Shown here one piece after another: positions 12,201 to 24,633 of a stretch of DNA of 64,000 bases. Below the pieces are notes generated by a model. That model ran no database searches. It saw only the letters and a program-made list of their open reading frames with translations, and was not told the DNA's origin. The translations under genes were made by a program, and so were the position numbers. Source of the DNA: Amanita rubescens (taxonomy: Eukaryota; Basidiomycota; Agaricomycetes; Agaricales; Amanitaceae); contig WION01000002.1 of NCBI GenBank assembly GCA_015039365.1, positions 1,240,001 through 1,304,000 of the forward strand. Direction: 5' to 3'. Positions within the stretch are counted from its first letter, which is position 1, and every line of letters begins with the position of its first letter.

Positions 12201-15200
12201 AGGGGCCCCGACAATCCAGCCAAAAACGGAATCCAAGCAACCTCAAACATGGGCCGAACGTGGACGAAATGAGAGGCACTGAAAAATTGCTCGCCGCTCT
12301 TTGAGCCTTTACGCTGAGAGCGCATCATGGTTTTGAACAGAGCCTGGAGTATTTAAGCATAATGTATCGGACATTTGGAAGGACGAACAAACCTCTGTCT
12401 TATTAGCCATACCATTTGACTGCAGAGCATACGCTTCCTTTTGGAGATCTCTTCCCACATTTGCGATGGCCCCGGTAAGTCCAGGGCCAGAAGCCAGAGC
12501 TAGGCCAAGATCAGCCTGGTCCTGCATTCGGATCTCGTTGTTGACAATATCATCGTATATATCAGACAGGAACTGTTCGGGAAGGTCTGCATTGTCGTTT
12601 ATGCCCTTGTTATTCTTAATAAAATCTGCCTTAGTCATGCGTTTCTTTACTCGCGGATTATGAGCATCCGTGTTGAGCATGATAGCCGAGTACGCCAGAA
12701 CATAAGCGGCGTCTAAATAAGGCAAAAAGTGGTCAACCATGAGAGTCGCCGTAAGGTAAAATACGAACCAGCATTGGCGAATGGTGTTTTGGGATTTCCA
12801 GCAATATATCGCTCGGCAAACTTGAGCATGAATCTATCAATTTTTTGCGCCTCTCCTGGTAATCTGAATGGCTGCAGAAATGTTCTCAGGGCGTCAACGA
12901 AAGGGTGATCTTTGAAATCCAGCATGTTCACGAATGAATGCATTGTAGCAATATTATCTTCATCACTAATAATTGTCAGGACTGTGTCGAAGCTGGACAT
13001 GATGATTAGCCTTCTTACCCGTCGCCCAAATATTCTCCTATCATGGTCTTGCTTAGACCATCCGTAGTGAGAAGAAACTTTGCCACGTCCTCCGGCGCCT
13101 TGCTTGGGATGAAACCGGTGTCGATCAAGAAGTTTATCCCCTATATGAGTTCAGCTTTAGAAGGCAGATATCCTTCTGAGGACGTACACGCTTCGGTTTG
13201 AAGTTGAATTTCTTGATACCCTCCAAGAACGTGGTTTTTTTCTGTTTTGCACTCTCGAACTTGGTAGGGTCATCAATTGTGTCGGGGGTCGGTTGACGCA
13301 AGATTTCTACACTGCCGCCTAGCGATAGTTTATCGTACGATATATCTGGGGTAACTGGTTCACGCCGGTAATCATCTCCAGAGAGTGATTTCGCTGAAAC
13401 CGGTGGCTGGCTATCTTCATTAGTTCGATCAGGAGCAATGCCCCATGCAACCAAAGACCGTAACACAGTTACAAGACACTCCAATCCTTGTCTTCGATAC
13501 TGGCTCTCAGATTGTCCCAAAGCAGAAGTATCCATGTTTCCGGGAACTGATAACGCCGCAGCAGATAAAGGAATTGGACCGCCCGCGGTTTGGCCTTTGG
13601 ATGTAGTACTAGATGGTTGATTGGGAGGTTCGGCGGCTTTTTGTTGAGACGCTGCTATGGGTGCCGTCCCGACTTTCGAAATGATGTTCATGAGGCTGAT
13701 ATAGCAGTTAATTCGTAGACGGAGGGAAAGCGAACATCAATCCTACTGTTCGTAGATATTGTCCACAGCTTCCCCGTCACAGTCATAATTAAGGTATATT
13801 TCTACTAAAGCTTGGGGATCTTGACACAGTCTGGAGAACATGCCGAGGATGATGGCCTTCTGCTTGAGTGTTGAGGTTTTCATTTCGAGGATGGGAATAA
13901 AGATTTCGTGGAGAAGTACTTCCGTCTCTTTCTAAACAAAAAAGTGAATAAAGATCAATAACTGCAAGAATGCAGAAGACCTTGAGCTTCGTTCGCATGC
14001 CAGAAAGGACACGCCAGAATATTTCAACGCTGATCTCGAACACTTGAGGCACAGGGCTAACAGCATTGCGGCTTAAGCATAGGCAAAGATACTGGTTAAT
14101 AGCTTGAATGAAAGTAGTGGCTTCATTGGACGAGCTCGAATATATGATGGCGGTTGGATCAACGAAAAGTGGCATGTGAGAGTTCAAAACTGTCAGAACA
14201 AGATACAGCGACAACAGCTTGGAACGCATGGCGTGTGATTTGGGATCTCTTTCACTACGAAAATGCATTATACAAATGTTCATATCGAACGGCAGCGACA
14301 AACCTTTCCGTGTTCAACGGCTTCATCGTTAGCTTGCAGAGCGAACGGAACACCAGGAATGCATCTTTGACAAACATGTCACGAAGGGTCATAAAGCGGC
14401 TACTTTGGTCATGTTCTGATATGGCATCAATGTTGTTGCTGGAAATATAAGTACATCAGCTTTGCCATTCGATAATCGAGTGCGGCACGACTCACAGGTT
14501 AATTTGAGATTGATGTGGGTCATCATTAGGGGCGGGATCCTGGTCCGGCACCGCATCCTCCGCGGGACGTTGCAGCGGCAAGGAGGCTAACGAAGCGTTA
14601 CTTTTCGACCTCTCTGGGGCACCAACATCAATATTTGCAAGTGTCCTGGCATCCTCGGACGGAATGGAAAACGATGTGCGACTTGCAGCTATTGCATCAG
14701 GACTGAAGATGTCGGGAGTCGCTGATATCAACGGCGTTTTTGCGTCTCTCCGACACCGCGTGAAAACATGATGAACCATCTGCGTTAAGCCACCTTGCGC
14801 TACCATTTGATTGACGGGATCGTTGCTAAGTAAAAAGACATTGTATACGGTCCTGACCGCTTTTAGCAAAGATGAGTGGTGAACAAGAATTGTCGGGGAT
14901 AAGACAAGTGATAGAAGTGCCTTGACTACCTGGAGCGACACTGCCTCTGGCGTATTTTCACTATGGCATGCAGTTATTGTATGGGCAACCAAGTCTACGA
15001 GAGAGGGTTGTGGTATATGAGTTTGCGAGGCATCGGCATTGGAGTCAAGAGCAGAGGGATGAGGAGAAGGTGGCGGAGATGGGATATGTGATAACGGGTG
15101 CTCGGGTTCCGCAAAGAACGAGTAAGAGATAAGTTTGGAAATGCAATCGAGGCTCGCTGTCATTAATTTTTCATTTCTGGTCTCGCAAGCAAGGCGTAAT

Positions 15201-15862
15201 GGCTCAAATATTTCGCGAGGAGATTCACCCCCCTGGCTAGACCGAATTAGATCTAAGGCGCGCTGTGCGCTGTCGCGGAGGGGGTTAGATCGCTTGGCTT
15301 CCCGCGATGCCACTATGGTTTCCAATGCAGAGCTGATGAGAACAATAGAAACATTATGACCCCGTGATAAGGTAAGAGACCTTTTGTGTGTTTTGGGTGA
15401 GGGAGTCTGAGAACGAACAGGTTCCGTATTCCTGTGTTGCGCGTCCTGGGACCGCCCAACCGACGACGAAGTCGAAGTACGCGGCTCATGAGATTCCGGT
15501 TCGCTCTGAGGAGTAGGATGTTCCACAGATGGCGCAGAGGACAAAGGCTCGTCTTCGTGACAAGGAGAAGCTACTACTTGCGCATTTTCTGCACCGTCCG
15601 CCGGGGTTACTACTTGCTCGTCTGTCTCTGGGTCATCAGAGACAGAAATATGCCCAGGGTGGCTTTGGGTAGCTCGCTGATCTGGCTGTCTAGCTTCGTC
15701 AGCATCGGTCGCTTCCGTTACAACGTCTATGACAGCAGACGGTGGTATGGCTATCGGAGACTGGTCAGCGGTATGGAAGTGACTTGACCGTGGGCTTTGG
15801 GAGTCCTGCGACGGAGGCGAGGATGGTAGTGGAATGGCTGAAGCATCCGTGACCTCGTACAT
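9225..15862 (-). CDS. SEC7: SEC7/BIG-type ARF guanine-nucleotide exchange factor
   Basis: A large (about 1800-1900 residues) Golgi exchange factor that activates ARF GTPases for vesicle budding. The Sec7 domain (about 12500-13140) contains the catalytic glutamate motif [12 protein letters not shown] and the second motif [16 protein letters not shown]-terminal of it is a DCB/HUS-type helical region. C-terminal HDS domains extend to the family ending [11 protein letters not shown], with TAA at 9225-9227. I chose the ATG at 15862 ([13 protein letters not shown]). The frame stays open further upstream but has only a GTG there. The first about 130 residues are Ser/Pro/Glu-rich and probably disordered. 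The gene has many short introns. It is divergent from DHS (114 bp between ATGs) and convergent with SLA1 (57 bp between stops). Confidence 0.92.
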
Positions 15863-15976
15863 GATGGCACTGGGCGCAGGAGAGCCAGTGTTCTCAACCG
15901 TGGACTTTGCGTAGTCGGCGGCGCCACGTGCTCGATATATCACTTGCTATTTCAGGAAATGCATTATTTTATCACC

Positions 15977-17297
15977 ATGACCGATGCACCAAAGGGCGCA
16001 TCAGCCGCTGTACTGCAGCCTTCGGAACCAGTGCCAGACAATGCTGTCTCGGTACAGGGTCCAAACTTTGACAACTCTTTATCTCTGCAGCAGTTTCTTG
16101 CTTCCTATGAGCGCGTCGGGTTTCAAGCAACCAGCCTTGGCAAAGCGATCGACATTGTCAATCGCATGGTAGGCCTCGTCGAATTAACAGTAATTCTTTT
16201 CTTACTATCAAATTTTAGAGAAAATGGCGGTTATCCGACGAACCGATAACGGAAGACGAATCAGAGCAATACACTTCGCCTTCCGTCCGTGCAGAGACGC
16301 GTTGCAATATCTTCCTCGGCTATACTTCAAACCTCATATCGTCTGGGCTTCGAGAAATAATACTATATCTCGTAAAGCATAAGCATGTTGCTGCAATAGT
16401 TACAACTGCGGGTGGCATCGAAGAAGATTTCATAAAGTGCCTCGGGAAAACATACCTTGCTGATTTTAATCTGGACGGTGCAGACCTACGAAGACGCGGA
16501 ATGAATCGGATAGGAAATCTGATTGTGCCAAACGACAATTACTGCAAGTTCGAAGACTGGCTTACTCCTATTTTGGATCAAATGCTTGTTGAACAAAAGG
16601 CGACCGGAAATGTCTGGACGCCTAGTTCTTTCATTCGACGGCTCGGGAAAGAAATAGATAATGAAGAATCTGTATATTACTGGGCATATAAAGTAACAAG
16701 ATGCACTGCATCTTGGTCCATGCTGATCTATCTTGAGTTTTAGAACGATATTCCCGTCTTCTGTCCTGCGCTCACCGACGGTTCCATCGGAGACATGATA
16801 TATTTTCATTCCTTCCGCTCTCCTGGTTTGATCATCGATATCGTACAAGACATTCGATCGCTGAATGAGCTAGCGAGGAAATCACGCAAGGCTGGGATGA
16901 TTATCTTAGGTGGGGGTGTCGCCAAGCACCAAATAGCCAATGCCATGCTGATTGTACGTAATTCATTTTCCCGTTCGCTTATCACTGACATGGCACACAG
17001 CGCAATGGAGCCGATTTCTCTGTCTACATAGTGCGTTTCCTGTTGCGTATCTACTTTGCGAAGATCACATTTTTCATTAGAACACTGGGCAAGAGTTCGA
17101 TGGGTCAGATTCGGGCGCTCGACCTGATGAAGCTGTATCCTGGGGAAAGATCCGAGCAGGGGCCGAATCCATAAAGGTAATCTTTATAACATTAAACCCA
17201 CTGCGATGAATTGAGTAAACATGATCAAAAGGTCTTTGCTGATGCGACGCTAGTCTTCCCACTTATAGTAGCGGCGACGTTCGCACAGGGGAATTAG
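15977..17297 (+). CDS. DYS1: Deoxyhypusine synthase
   Basis: It transfers an aminobutyl group from spermidine to one lysine of eIF5A, the first step of hypusine formation. The start [12 protein letters not shown] is followed by [16 protein letters not shown]. The core includes [29 protein letters not shown] and [10 protein letters not shown]. The C-terminal region [20 protein letters not shown] carries the catalytic lysine that forms the enzyme intermediate (Lys329 in human numbering). The last exon encodes [17 protein letters not shown] and a TAG at 17295-17297. Five short introns are visible. Oddity: the usual GGGVVKHHIANA motif reads [12 protein letters not shown], so the second histidine is glutamine. 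The catalytic lysine and the first histidine are present, so I expect activity. Length about 360 residues, normal. Confidence 0.93.
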
Positions 17298-17428
17298 TAG
17301 CTTTGTTTCAAGTGAGCATACCACCAAAATGATATTGGTGTTCATATCCAGTAGATACATCATGTGGTGCAGAGTAAGTTCCATATAGCTTTCGCCCCTC
17401 AATCTATGGTTGATCGATGATCAGCAGA

Positions 17429-18384
17429 CTAGTAAACTAATATAACTGACGACTCGTGCTCACCCTGTATTTCACGCGACCATAAGATGAGGTCGTCTTT
17501 CAACAACTGCAAAATCGTCAAAGAATCTCGTATAAGTTGGTCCAGGCCATTTTCATAAGTTGGCAAACAAGAGACCGCATCGTCAAATGCACTCTTTGCA
17601 AGATGGCAAGCTCTTTCGGGGCTGCTTTTCACGTCTAAAACCGGCAGACTATGTATCTAACGTTTCCATGCAATTGAACGGCTTACCATGATAAAAGACG
17701 GAAAAATTCAACGCAAGACCTAATCTTGTTGGGTGAATAGGATCAAGCGTTGCCAATGCATGTTTGTATGCCAACTTGTATGCAGTAAGCGATAAATCGC
17801 CATACCGCTCTCTGTCATGTTCGTTCGCAAACTCAGCCATATATCGATAATAATCGCCTTTCCTGGAAGTGGGTGATTGTTACTCCGAGAAGCACATTTT
17901 GAGTGGAGCTAACCTACATTTTAGAGTAGAACACGCATTCTTCACCGGATCTGGCGGCAGGCTGAAGCCGTTTTTCGAGCAATGTTACGATATCCTTACA
18001 CGCATCGGTCAGTTCCCGCTCTATTTTCTGGCGCTGTCCGCGTATGAGTTCCAACTGTCGTGTAGTCAATGGCGATCGATCTGACTTCTTAGGATCGTTC
18101 AGTCGTGATGACTGTGCCCTTTTATCCATGAGGTCCATGTTTCTCCAACTATTTCGGAGATTGTTTGTTATGTTTTTATAAGCAACGGAGAGCAAATTGC
18201 GCTCCTCAATCGTGAGTTGTGCGCCGTAATTTTCAACGATGGTTTTGATGTACTTCACCACATCTGGATCGACGGCGTCAGACTCCGTCTTTGGTTGAAC
18301 ATAATGCAAACCTTGGTATCTTTCTGCCTCGTTTGCCACGTCTGCCAGTACGAGGCACTCTGCGCGGGGAGGTCTTTTGTGCAT
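17429..18384 (-). CDS. Divergent 14-3-3 family protein
   Basis: 14-3-3 proteins bind phosphoserine/phosphothreonine motifs as dimers. Family blocks are clear: [25 protein letters not shown], a YYRYMAEF block, [31 protein letters not shown] and [15 protein letters not shown]. The phosphopeptide pocket (human zeta Lys49, Arg56, Arg127, Tyr128) appears kept. The segments between are far from canonical 14-3-3: a [10 protein letters not shown] insertion in helix 2 and a basic [15 protein letters not shown] stretch after helix 3. This looks like a fast-evolving paralog rather than the main cellular copy. The start at 18384 is conservative. An ATG at about 18439 with a 53-bp intron (ending TGTAG just before 18384) would add three residues. 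The C-terminal tail after WSREI is unusual and ends at 17429. Confidence 0.85.
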
Positions 18385-18439
18385 CTACATTCATCATCAA
18401 TCGATGTGGTCACATGTCAGGACGTACGTACAGGTGCCA

Positions 18440-19360
18440 TTGCTAGTGAAGCTTCAAGTTGTAAGCGATGCACGAGGACGACCATAAAGTACTTTTCTAA
18501 TGCCAATAGCTGGGCAGAGGGGACGGGTAATGCATGGTTTAAATGCGGCCTGATTGATACATCTAGTACTGTACAGGGTGTTTACACGTTTTCACGTTCC
18601 CATAACTGTGGAAAGGTAGCATTAATGTGCACCGTGAACTCGGACTCCCCAGAGTTGCGTCATTGATCACGCCCGCATGAAGGAAACTTCCAAGGTTGAG
18701 CTCATGTGATACTCGATAGAATTAGCACGAGTTCCTCGCATGTTTTCAGAACGCCCACAAAGTTGTAGTCTTGTTCGACTCCCAAGATTCGGTTCAATCA
18801 GACTTCTGACTGTGCCATTCACGTGAAATACTCCCTGAAGCTTGGACAAAAGTGCCCCTTCTACTGTTCGAGATGCAACCCTTAAATTTAGTTGATCGTT
18901 TCCAGAAGGTCCAATACAGTCTCCTCCTGAGGTGCCCATACCTTAACTTCGGAACCAGGCGATAATGTGAAATGTGTTCTAGATGTGAAGTTTATTGTTA
19001 GCTATGACGCTCGTGAAGTAAACCTGTACGACTAACCCCAATGGATATTCAGGTAATTATTTTTCAGCTATCCCTGAGAAATAGGCTCGACTGGCATCTG
19101 ATTTCCTCCGAGGCCGGCGGTCAGGCCTTTCACGACCGCGAAGATGACTGTTGACGCACCATATGGATGAGATTCATTGGATCATGATGTCACATATAGA
19201 CAGACAGCACTATCCTGAAAGGTGTCTTCGGCCAGAAAAACAACTCCAAGCTTACAGACTGTTCCATTCGATTAACACACTAAATAAAAGCTCTCAGTTT
19301 CAAATCGAGGTGAAAGTGAAGTGTATGCGCATACGTTCCCACGCGACTCCTCCCACCATC
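18440..19360. other. Spacer without a confident gene
   Basis: No open frame here has recognisable homology or a convincing exon structure. A minus-strand frame of about 90 codons (18667-18939) has neither family motifs nor a good start context. The stretch probably holds the divergent promoters of the 14-3-3 gene and the CRN gene. Confidence 0.5.
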
Positions 19361-22300
19361 ATGGCAAAGGTGCCAGGCTCTTTTGAGCTTAATTGTCTTA
19401 TCAAAGACGAACCCCCCGTCTTTGTAGTTACCGTGGAGCACGATGTTAGGGTCAGCAAATTGAAGGAAGTTGTACAAAGCAAGCGAGCATCGGGTATTTT
19501 AAGGGGTATTGATCCTCACTCTCTGGAATTGTGGAAGGTGAGCGTCATTGATGACTTACGATGTGAACTGACATTGCTTTTCTCAGCTCAAGGGCTCCAA
19601 CTCTATCGATTCAAGGCCAGGCGCCACTCTGCTTGAACGTATCAAGTCCCTGGGAGATGACCTTTCGACATTTGCGGACAAATTAGAGCCCACGAACAGT
19701 ATCTCTTCAGTGACGCCTTCCCTCCACGACGTCCACATAATTGTAGAGCTCCCGGCCACTGGTGAGTGGGAGCGTTACTGAGAAAATTCTGTCTCGTTTG
19801 CTCCTTTTTTCTACCACCCTCAATCCTGTCACGGTTGCGAATCCTACGTGCCACTCCCCCCTCTCTTGCCACTTTCCATGGCTTTCATTTATTGCCTACT
19901 GATCCACCGTTTCCCCGCTACCAATATCTTGCCGGTTCATCCCCTACTTTCCCTTTCTATGGTTTCTCTCCACCGTTCGTATTCACCATGTTTTCTGCTC
20001 TTCTGATTTTGTCCATCATCTACTCCTCACCTTTATCACAAACAATCCAGTCCCTCGTACACGTCCCCCACAAACGCCCGAACATTCTGCTAAGCGGCGC
20101 CGTCTGGAACGAAATGAAACGCTGTGCACGCCTCCTAATACGACCCAAGCAGCATCGCAGGGTGCGTCATGTATCTCTCACCTTAACTGTTCTGAGCACG
20201 TTCCTCGTTAGTGACGTCCCCACGCATTATGGCAGAAGAGATCGAGCCCGCAATGCGTACAGCGCTCGAGCCCTTCGCCCAATACATCACCTACTTGGCG
20301 CAGGGGAAAATGGACGGATATTTAGACTCCATCCGACCTGAGGAATTGGTTACAGATCTCCAGGTGCGGCTACACACAGAGCCAATGCTTCTTCTCTACG
20401 ACCTGGGCAACAACATGGAGGAGATTGAAAAGTTGTTCCTCTCTGATACAGTGTTTGTTGTCTTCCTTGCGTCGCTTTCATACTAATCCCGATTTCGCTT
20501 GGTGCAGCCATCTATTTGCTATCTCTGGTTCTGGAAAAACTCGCCGCACACTCGAGGGGCTCTGCCACCACTGGGGATTTTATATTTCATCACAGAAACA
20601 GGGAAAAATTGGCTCCCGTGACTTTGAATCAGTGATTAGCACAATGACATTTATGAGTGGGTGGGATCCCGACACTGACACGTGCAAGCCGAACAAGCAC
20701 AAGAACGTCTCTATTGCAAATCGTGCCTTTGCAATGCTACTATGTGCTCGTGTCTTCGTTCTAAAGCAGCTCTTGGATAGTCTTCCCATCAACACGGACC
20801 CGGAGGTAGCCCGAAAGCGATGGGTCCTTGCTCAAGTCTTGCCTCCCTCCCTTCAACATGACGAAGACATGTTTACCATCATCACTAACAGCCTCCGTCG
20901 TGCCAGAGAAGAGGACATGCTTTCTCTTGCCCACGCCATGATACGCCGCATGGATATGGTGGTAAATGAACGACTCTTCGTTGTGATCGACGAAGTCCAA
21001 GTGGCTGCCGTGTATCTGAATGATTCTTTTCGTTCTTTCACCACAGGCGTGGATATGCGCCCTGTCCTGCATGCGTTCTACAAGTTCCTTCAGGAGACTC
21101 GAATGTTTGATGGGATCATACTTGCTGGAACTGGTTTATCTATGAATATGGTGAAGAATGCACTTTCGTCTCAAGTTGCAAAATTCTTGGGCAATCGCCA
21201 AGAACCAATTGTCTCCGTTGAGCTTGGGCGATTCAAGGGGGACCTGATACATGAGAACTATATTCGCAAGTATTGCACTTTTTCAGCCCGCAGCTCTGAT
21301 CGGCGGTTGATAGAACGAATACTGTATTGGTTTTCCGGACGGTGAGTATAGCTTTTGATCTTGTGAGGCATCACTGATATTTAACCCATAAAGTTACCGG
21401 TTTACAGCCAGCCTGATTGAACTTTTACTCTACATACAACCAGGCTCACCCCACCGCATTCTCAGTGCTTTTGCCAAATCAATGACTCAGTTCACTATCA
21501 CGGATGCGATTGATCTGGAAGAAGAAGAACCGCCCCTTACTGATACGACTATCGATAAGATAAAAGGCTATGGACAACTCGGTGCAGTAGATCGTCTCTT
21601 TAAGGATGGCAACCGTACGTGTAATGTCTTATTTGTCACAGAGTTCCTGACACTCGATTCATAAAAGAGGGCTTGATACAGTGCCTGTTCCAAGCTCTCA
21701 TGAGGTGGAGAATAGGAAGTGAGCCTACGTGGATTCCCATCGAAGGCGACATGCACGAGCTAGTTGCATTGGGTATCGGCCACTTGGAGAAGGTTGGATC
21801 CTATCGAACGTTGGATCCGAACACCAACTATCCTGTTTATCTTTGCGAGCCATTAGCCGTCTTAAATCTATGTTCAGGCTTTAATAAGCACCTCCTTACG
21901 CAAGAGACATGGATTACCGAAGCATTCCGTACCGCTCGCAACACCTCGGCGCGAGGAACCATATTTGAAGAGGCTGTGCTTTTAGTGCTCTTGCGGAGCT
22001 TCGGAGGCAAATCTTGCGCTTTATCAGATGTCTTTCACACCAATCAGCCCTGGGGTTCGAGAAAGGTGACCTTGGTGGCATTGAAGCGCACAACCGAAGG
22101 TTCAATGCAATGCTGCCCTGTATCGTGGACGACCGGCAGCTCCGATCGCTTGGGATTCAAAGCTGCATCTCCCGAACATGTTCTTGAATTCATGAATAAT
22201 CCCAATGGAAAGTGTTTCGTTTTTCCCGATGAACATATGGGTCCCGATCTTTCGTTTTTCTTTCAAGACGTGGAAACCAAGGAGCTGATTCTTGTTGGAT

Positions 22301-22777
22301 TGCAAGGCAAACTTGTCCTTAAACCCCTTAATGTGTCTGGCTGGCTGATGGCATTAAAATCCATTACGCCTCAATTCTTCTACACGATCAATGTGTGTAT
22401 CATCTGAGTTTGCATTCCTGCGCTTAGTTTTGTAGACAACGAAGAACGACAGGGTTCAATATGCTCCATCAAAGTATTCCGGACTTTCGGATGAACTCAT
22501 GGATGCAATGCAGTCGATGCTAGGGTATGCGGAATACAAACCTGTCATTGAGGAGTATCGGAAGAAACTTCGCAGTACTACAGCCCTCAATGAGCGGTTT
22601 GAGTCCCAACCGTCCCGGAAAACGCCGAAATACTTGCGTATTATTGCGACTCGACAAGCACACCGACGGTGGGAATCGGAGTGCTCAGGCGATGTGGGGG
22701 TTTTGCGATACAACCTTGTGGAAGCGTATCTTGGCTCAACGGCAGATGTCGTAATGGGGTCACCCAGTGTAGCTTGA
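19361..22777 (+). CDS. Crinkler (CRN)-type protein: header, NTPase, nuclease-like
   Basis: The start ATG has a good context (CACCATCATGG). Residues 1 to about 110 form the ubiquitin-like CRN header (FELNCLIKDEPPVFVV, LELWKLKGSNSID, DVHIIVELP). A short exon near 20050-20160 then encodes a Pro/Arg linker with an NLS-like SAKRRRLER. The NTPase part has a Walker A-like FAISGSGKTRRT, reached through an intron at about 20454-20509, and a Walker B-like FVVIDEVQ. Further on, GRYRFTASLIELLL is rebuilt across an intron at 21342-21392. The C-terminal part has an acidic FEEAVLLVLL helix, then GPDLSFFF and LVGLQGK, resembling the PD-(D/E)xK-like nuclease of CRN proteins. All exon joins stay in frame to the TGA at 22777, so it looks intact, about 870 residues. 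CRN proteins are known from oomycetes, chytrids and basidiomycetes as nuclear effectors or genome-conflict proteins. Confidence 0.8.
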
Positions 22778-23552
22778 CGTTTCGATGATGATATGCATAA
22801 TCTTGTACTTCAACGTCTTCAATCTGCAGCTGATTCGCGTGACGCCGTGAATCGTGATTATCCTTTAAGGGATGAAGGAGATGATAGGGATAATGTAGTT
22901 GAGGCAGGTATGACGGGGGGCGATAGCAAAACCCACTAGCCGACTTCAACGACTGACCTCATCATTACATACTGAGCTAAGCAGGACTGTGGCGAAGACC
23001 CTTGTTAGTCATCACATGTATATCTTGACATGGGTATATAGAATATAGTTCGTACGAAGGCTTGTATAGGTGCTGTAGCATCTCTCACAATATATATGCT
23101 ATACCGTAATGAGCGAGGCTATGCAGCAGTCCATTGCGCTACAATGTACTATGGGGGAGTCTATGCTGGCTACATTGCACATAAATTCAAAAAGGTGTCG
23201 ATGTCCAGGGCTAAGTCATGTCCTCCCTCGGAATCAAGTCATGGGCATATATCCGCGCCAGGAATATCGGATTGCATTTAGCTGTTGTGAAACATATAGG
23301 CACATGATACATTTTCAGGCACCTCTCCACTTGTTTAGGGCCGGCAATTCTGTCATATGGATCATATTAGTCAGTAGTCGCTGTCCAAACGAGTACAACT
23401 GTCACTCGTAACCAAAGCTCTCATCTTCGTATCACGGAGGTGGCAGAGAAGTTTTGAGGAAGAAGGCAGAGGGAGAAGCGAGGTCCGTGGCCCTTCCCTT
23501 CTTGGGCTCATCATTCATTTCAATCTAGTTCAGAAGTTTAGTGTTTTGAGTT
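22778..23552. other. Spacer, nothing recognised
   Basis: I see no gene, repeat or RNA here beyond short random frames. It holds the 3' flank of the CRN gene and the promoter of the zinc-knuckle gene. Confidence 0.5.
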
Positions 23553-24323
23553 ATGGCGTATCAGCTTTCTAGGAAAGGATGTTTCAAGTGCGGAAACCGT
23601 ACGTCGTCACATCCTCACAACATTACTCCTTCATTGGACATGCTTAGTTGGCCATATCGCCGAGAATTGCTCATCGGAGCAGCGATTGTGCTACAATTGC
23701 CGACAGCCTGGTCATGAATCATCGGCCTGTCCATCTCCTCGTACTGTTTCAGCGAAGCAGTGCTATTCATGCGGCGGTGTCGGCCACATTCAAGGTTTGA
23801 CTTCAATTACATACCTTTTCTTGCCGCTGATGTCATATCCGCAGCTGAGTGCCCAAGTTCGAGGGGGCCAGCTGGTGGTCAAAAATGCTATGTATGTATT
23901 CTCAATGGACAAGATTCTCGAGGTTGTTGACTTTGTCTCAGAATTGTGGCCGAATCGGACACTTTGCCCGCGCTTGTCCGAATGGACAAGGTGGTGGATT
24001 CGCTTCCCGGGCTCCGCCGCCTGGCCGGGGGCTTAATACGTCTACGTTACCACCTGTCAAATGTTATCGTTGCGGAGGACCGAATCACATGGCAAGGTGC
24101 GCAGTCTGGTTCATGAAATAGTAGTTAATATCAAATGACACATGCAGGGACTGCCTTGCTCCCTTTGATTCGTCTGGGAATGCAGCGAGCAGGAACAAGA
24201 CATGCTATAAGTGCCAGCAAGAGGGCCATGTAGGTCTATCTGTATTTCCAAAGTCTAGCTCTTATCTATTTCTCCCCATAGATTGCCAGAGACTGTCCCG
24301 AAAATCCTAATTTCGAGGGTTGA
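23553..24323 (+). CDS. GIS2: CCHC zinc-knuckle protein (GIS2/CNBP-like)
   Basis: A cytoplasmic single-stranded nucleic-acid-binding protein of the CNBP/Gis2 family, linked to translation and stress-granule mRNAs. Joining five or six small exons gives six C-x2-C-x4-H-x4-C knuckles: CFKCGNLGHIAENC, CYNCRQPGHESSAC, CYSCGGVGHIQAEC, CYNCGRIGHFARAC, CYRCGGPNHMARDC and CYKCQQEGHIARDC. A Gly/Arg-containing linker lies between knuckles 4 and 5. The protein starts MAYQLSRKGC and ends ENPNFEG with TGA at 24321-24323, about 175 residues. Several introns fall inside or right next to knuckles. Confidence 0.9.
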
Positions 24324-24633
24324 GAATATCAATATGCTTGCTTTTGCTAGTCCAGAATATCTTTGTTGTCTATGACTTCCTGGCAATTCATTCTTATGTG
24401 TCCTTGAAGCATTCTGCGCTGATACGTGGCGATGCGTAGTTGAGTTCATAGATAGTGTCGATATTGCGGCCTGGATTGTGCGTCTCCCTGCTCACACTCT
24501 GTGTGATAGGGGACGTCGAGGGGGGCCAGGAGATCTAATGTCATCGTATCACCATGCCGTAAAGCTCGAGCGTGGTGTAAAAACGGATCAATAATAAATT
24601 AGACTACTACCAGCTAGTTGCATTCGGCTTGCC
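24324..24633. other. Spacer between GIS2 and COQ10
   Basis: No gene seen. It serves as 3' flank of GIS2 and promoter of COQ10, which are on the same strand. Confidence 0.5.

Noticed and set aside
14492..15943. SEC7 start at 15943
   Set aside because: That codon is GTG. The first in-frame ATG is at 15862, leaving a sensible distance to DHS.
18667..18939. Possible small minus-strand gene
   Set aside because: No motif and no supporting exon structure.
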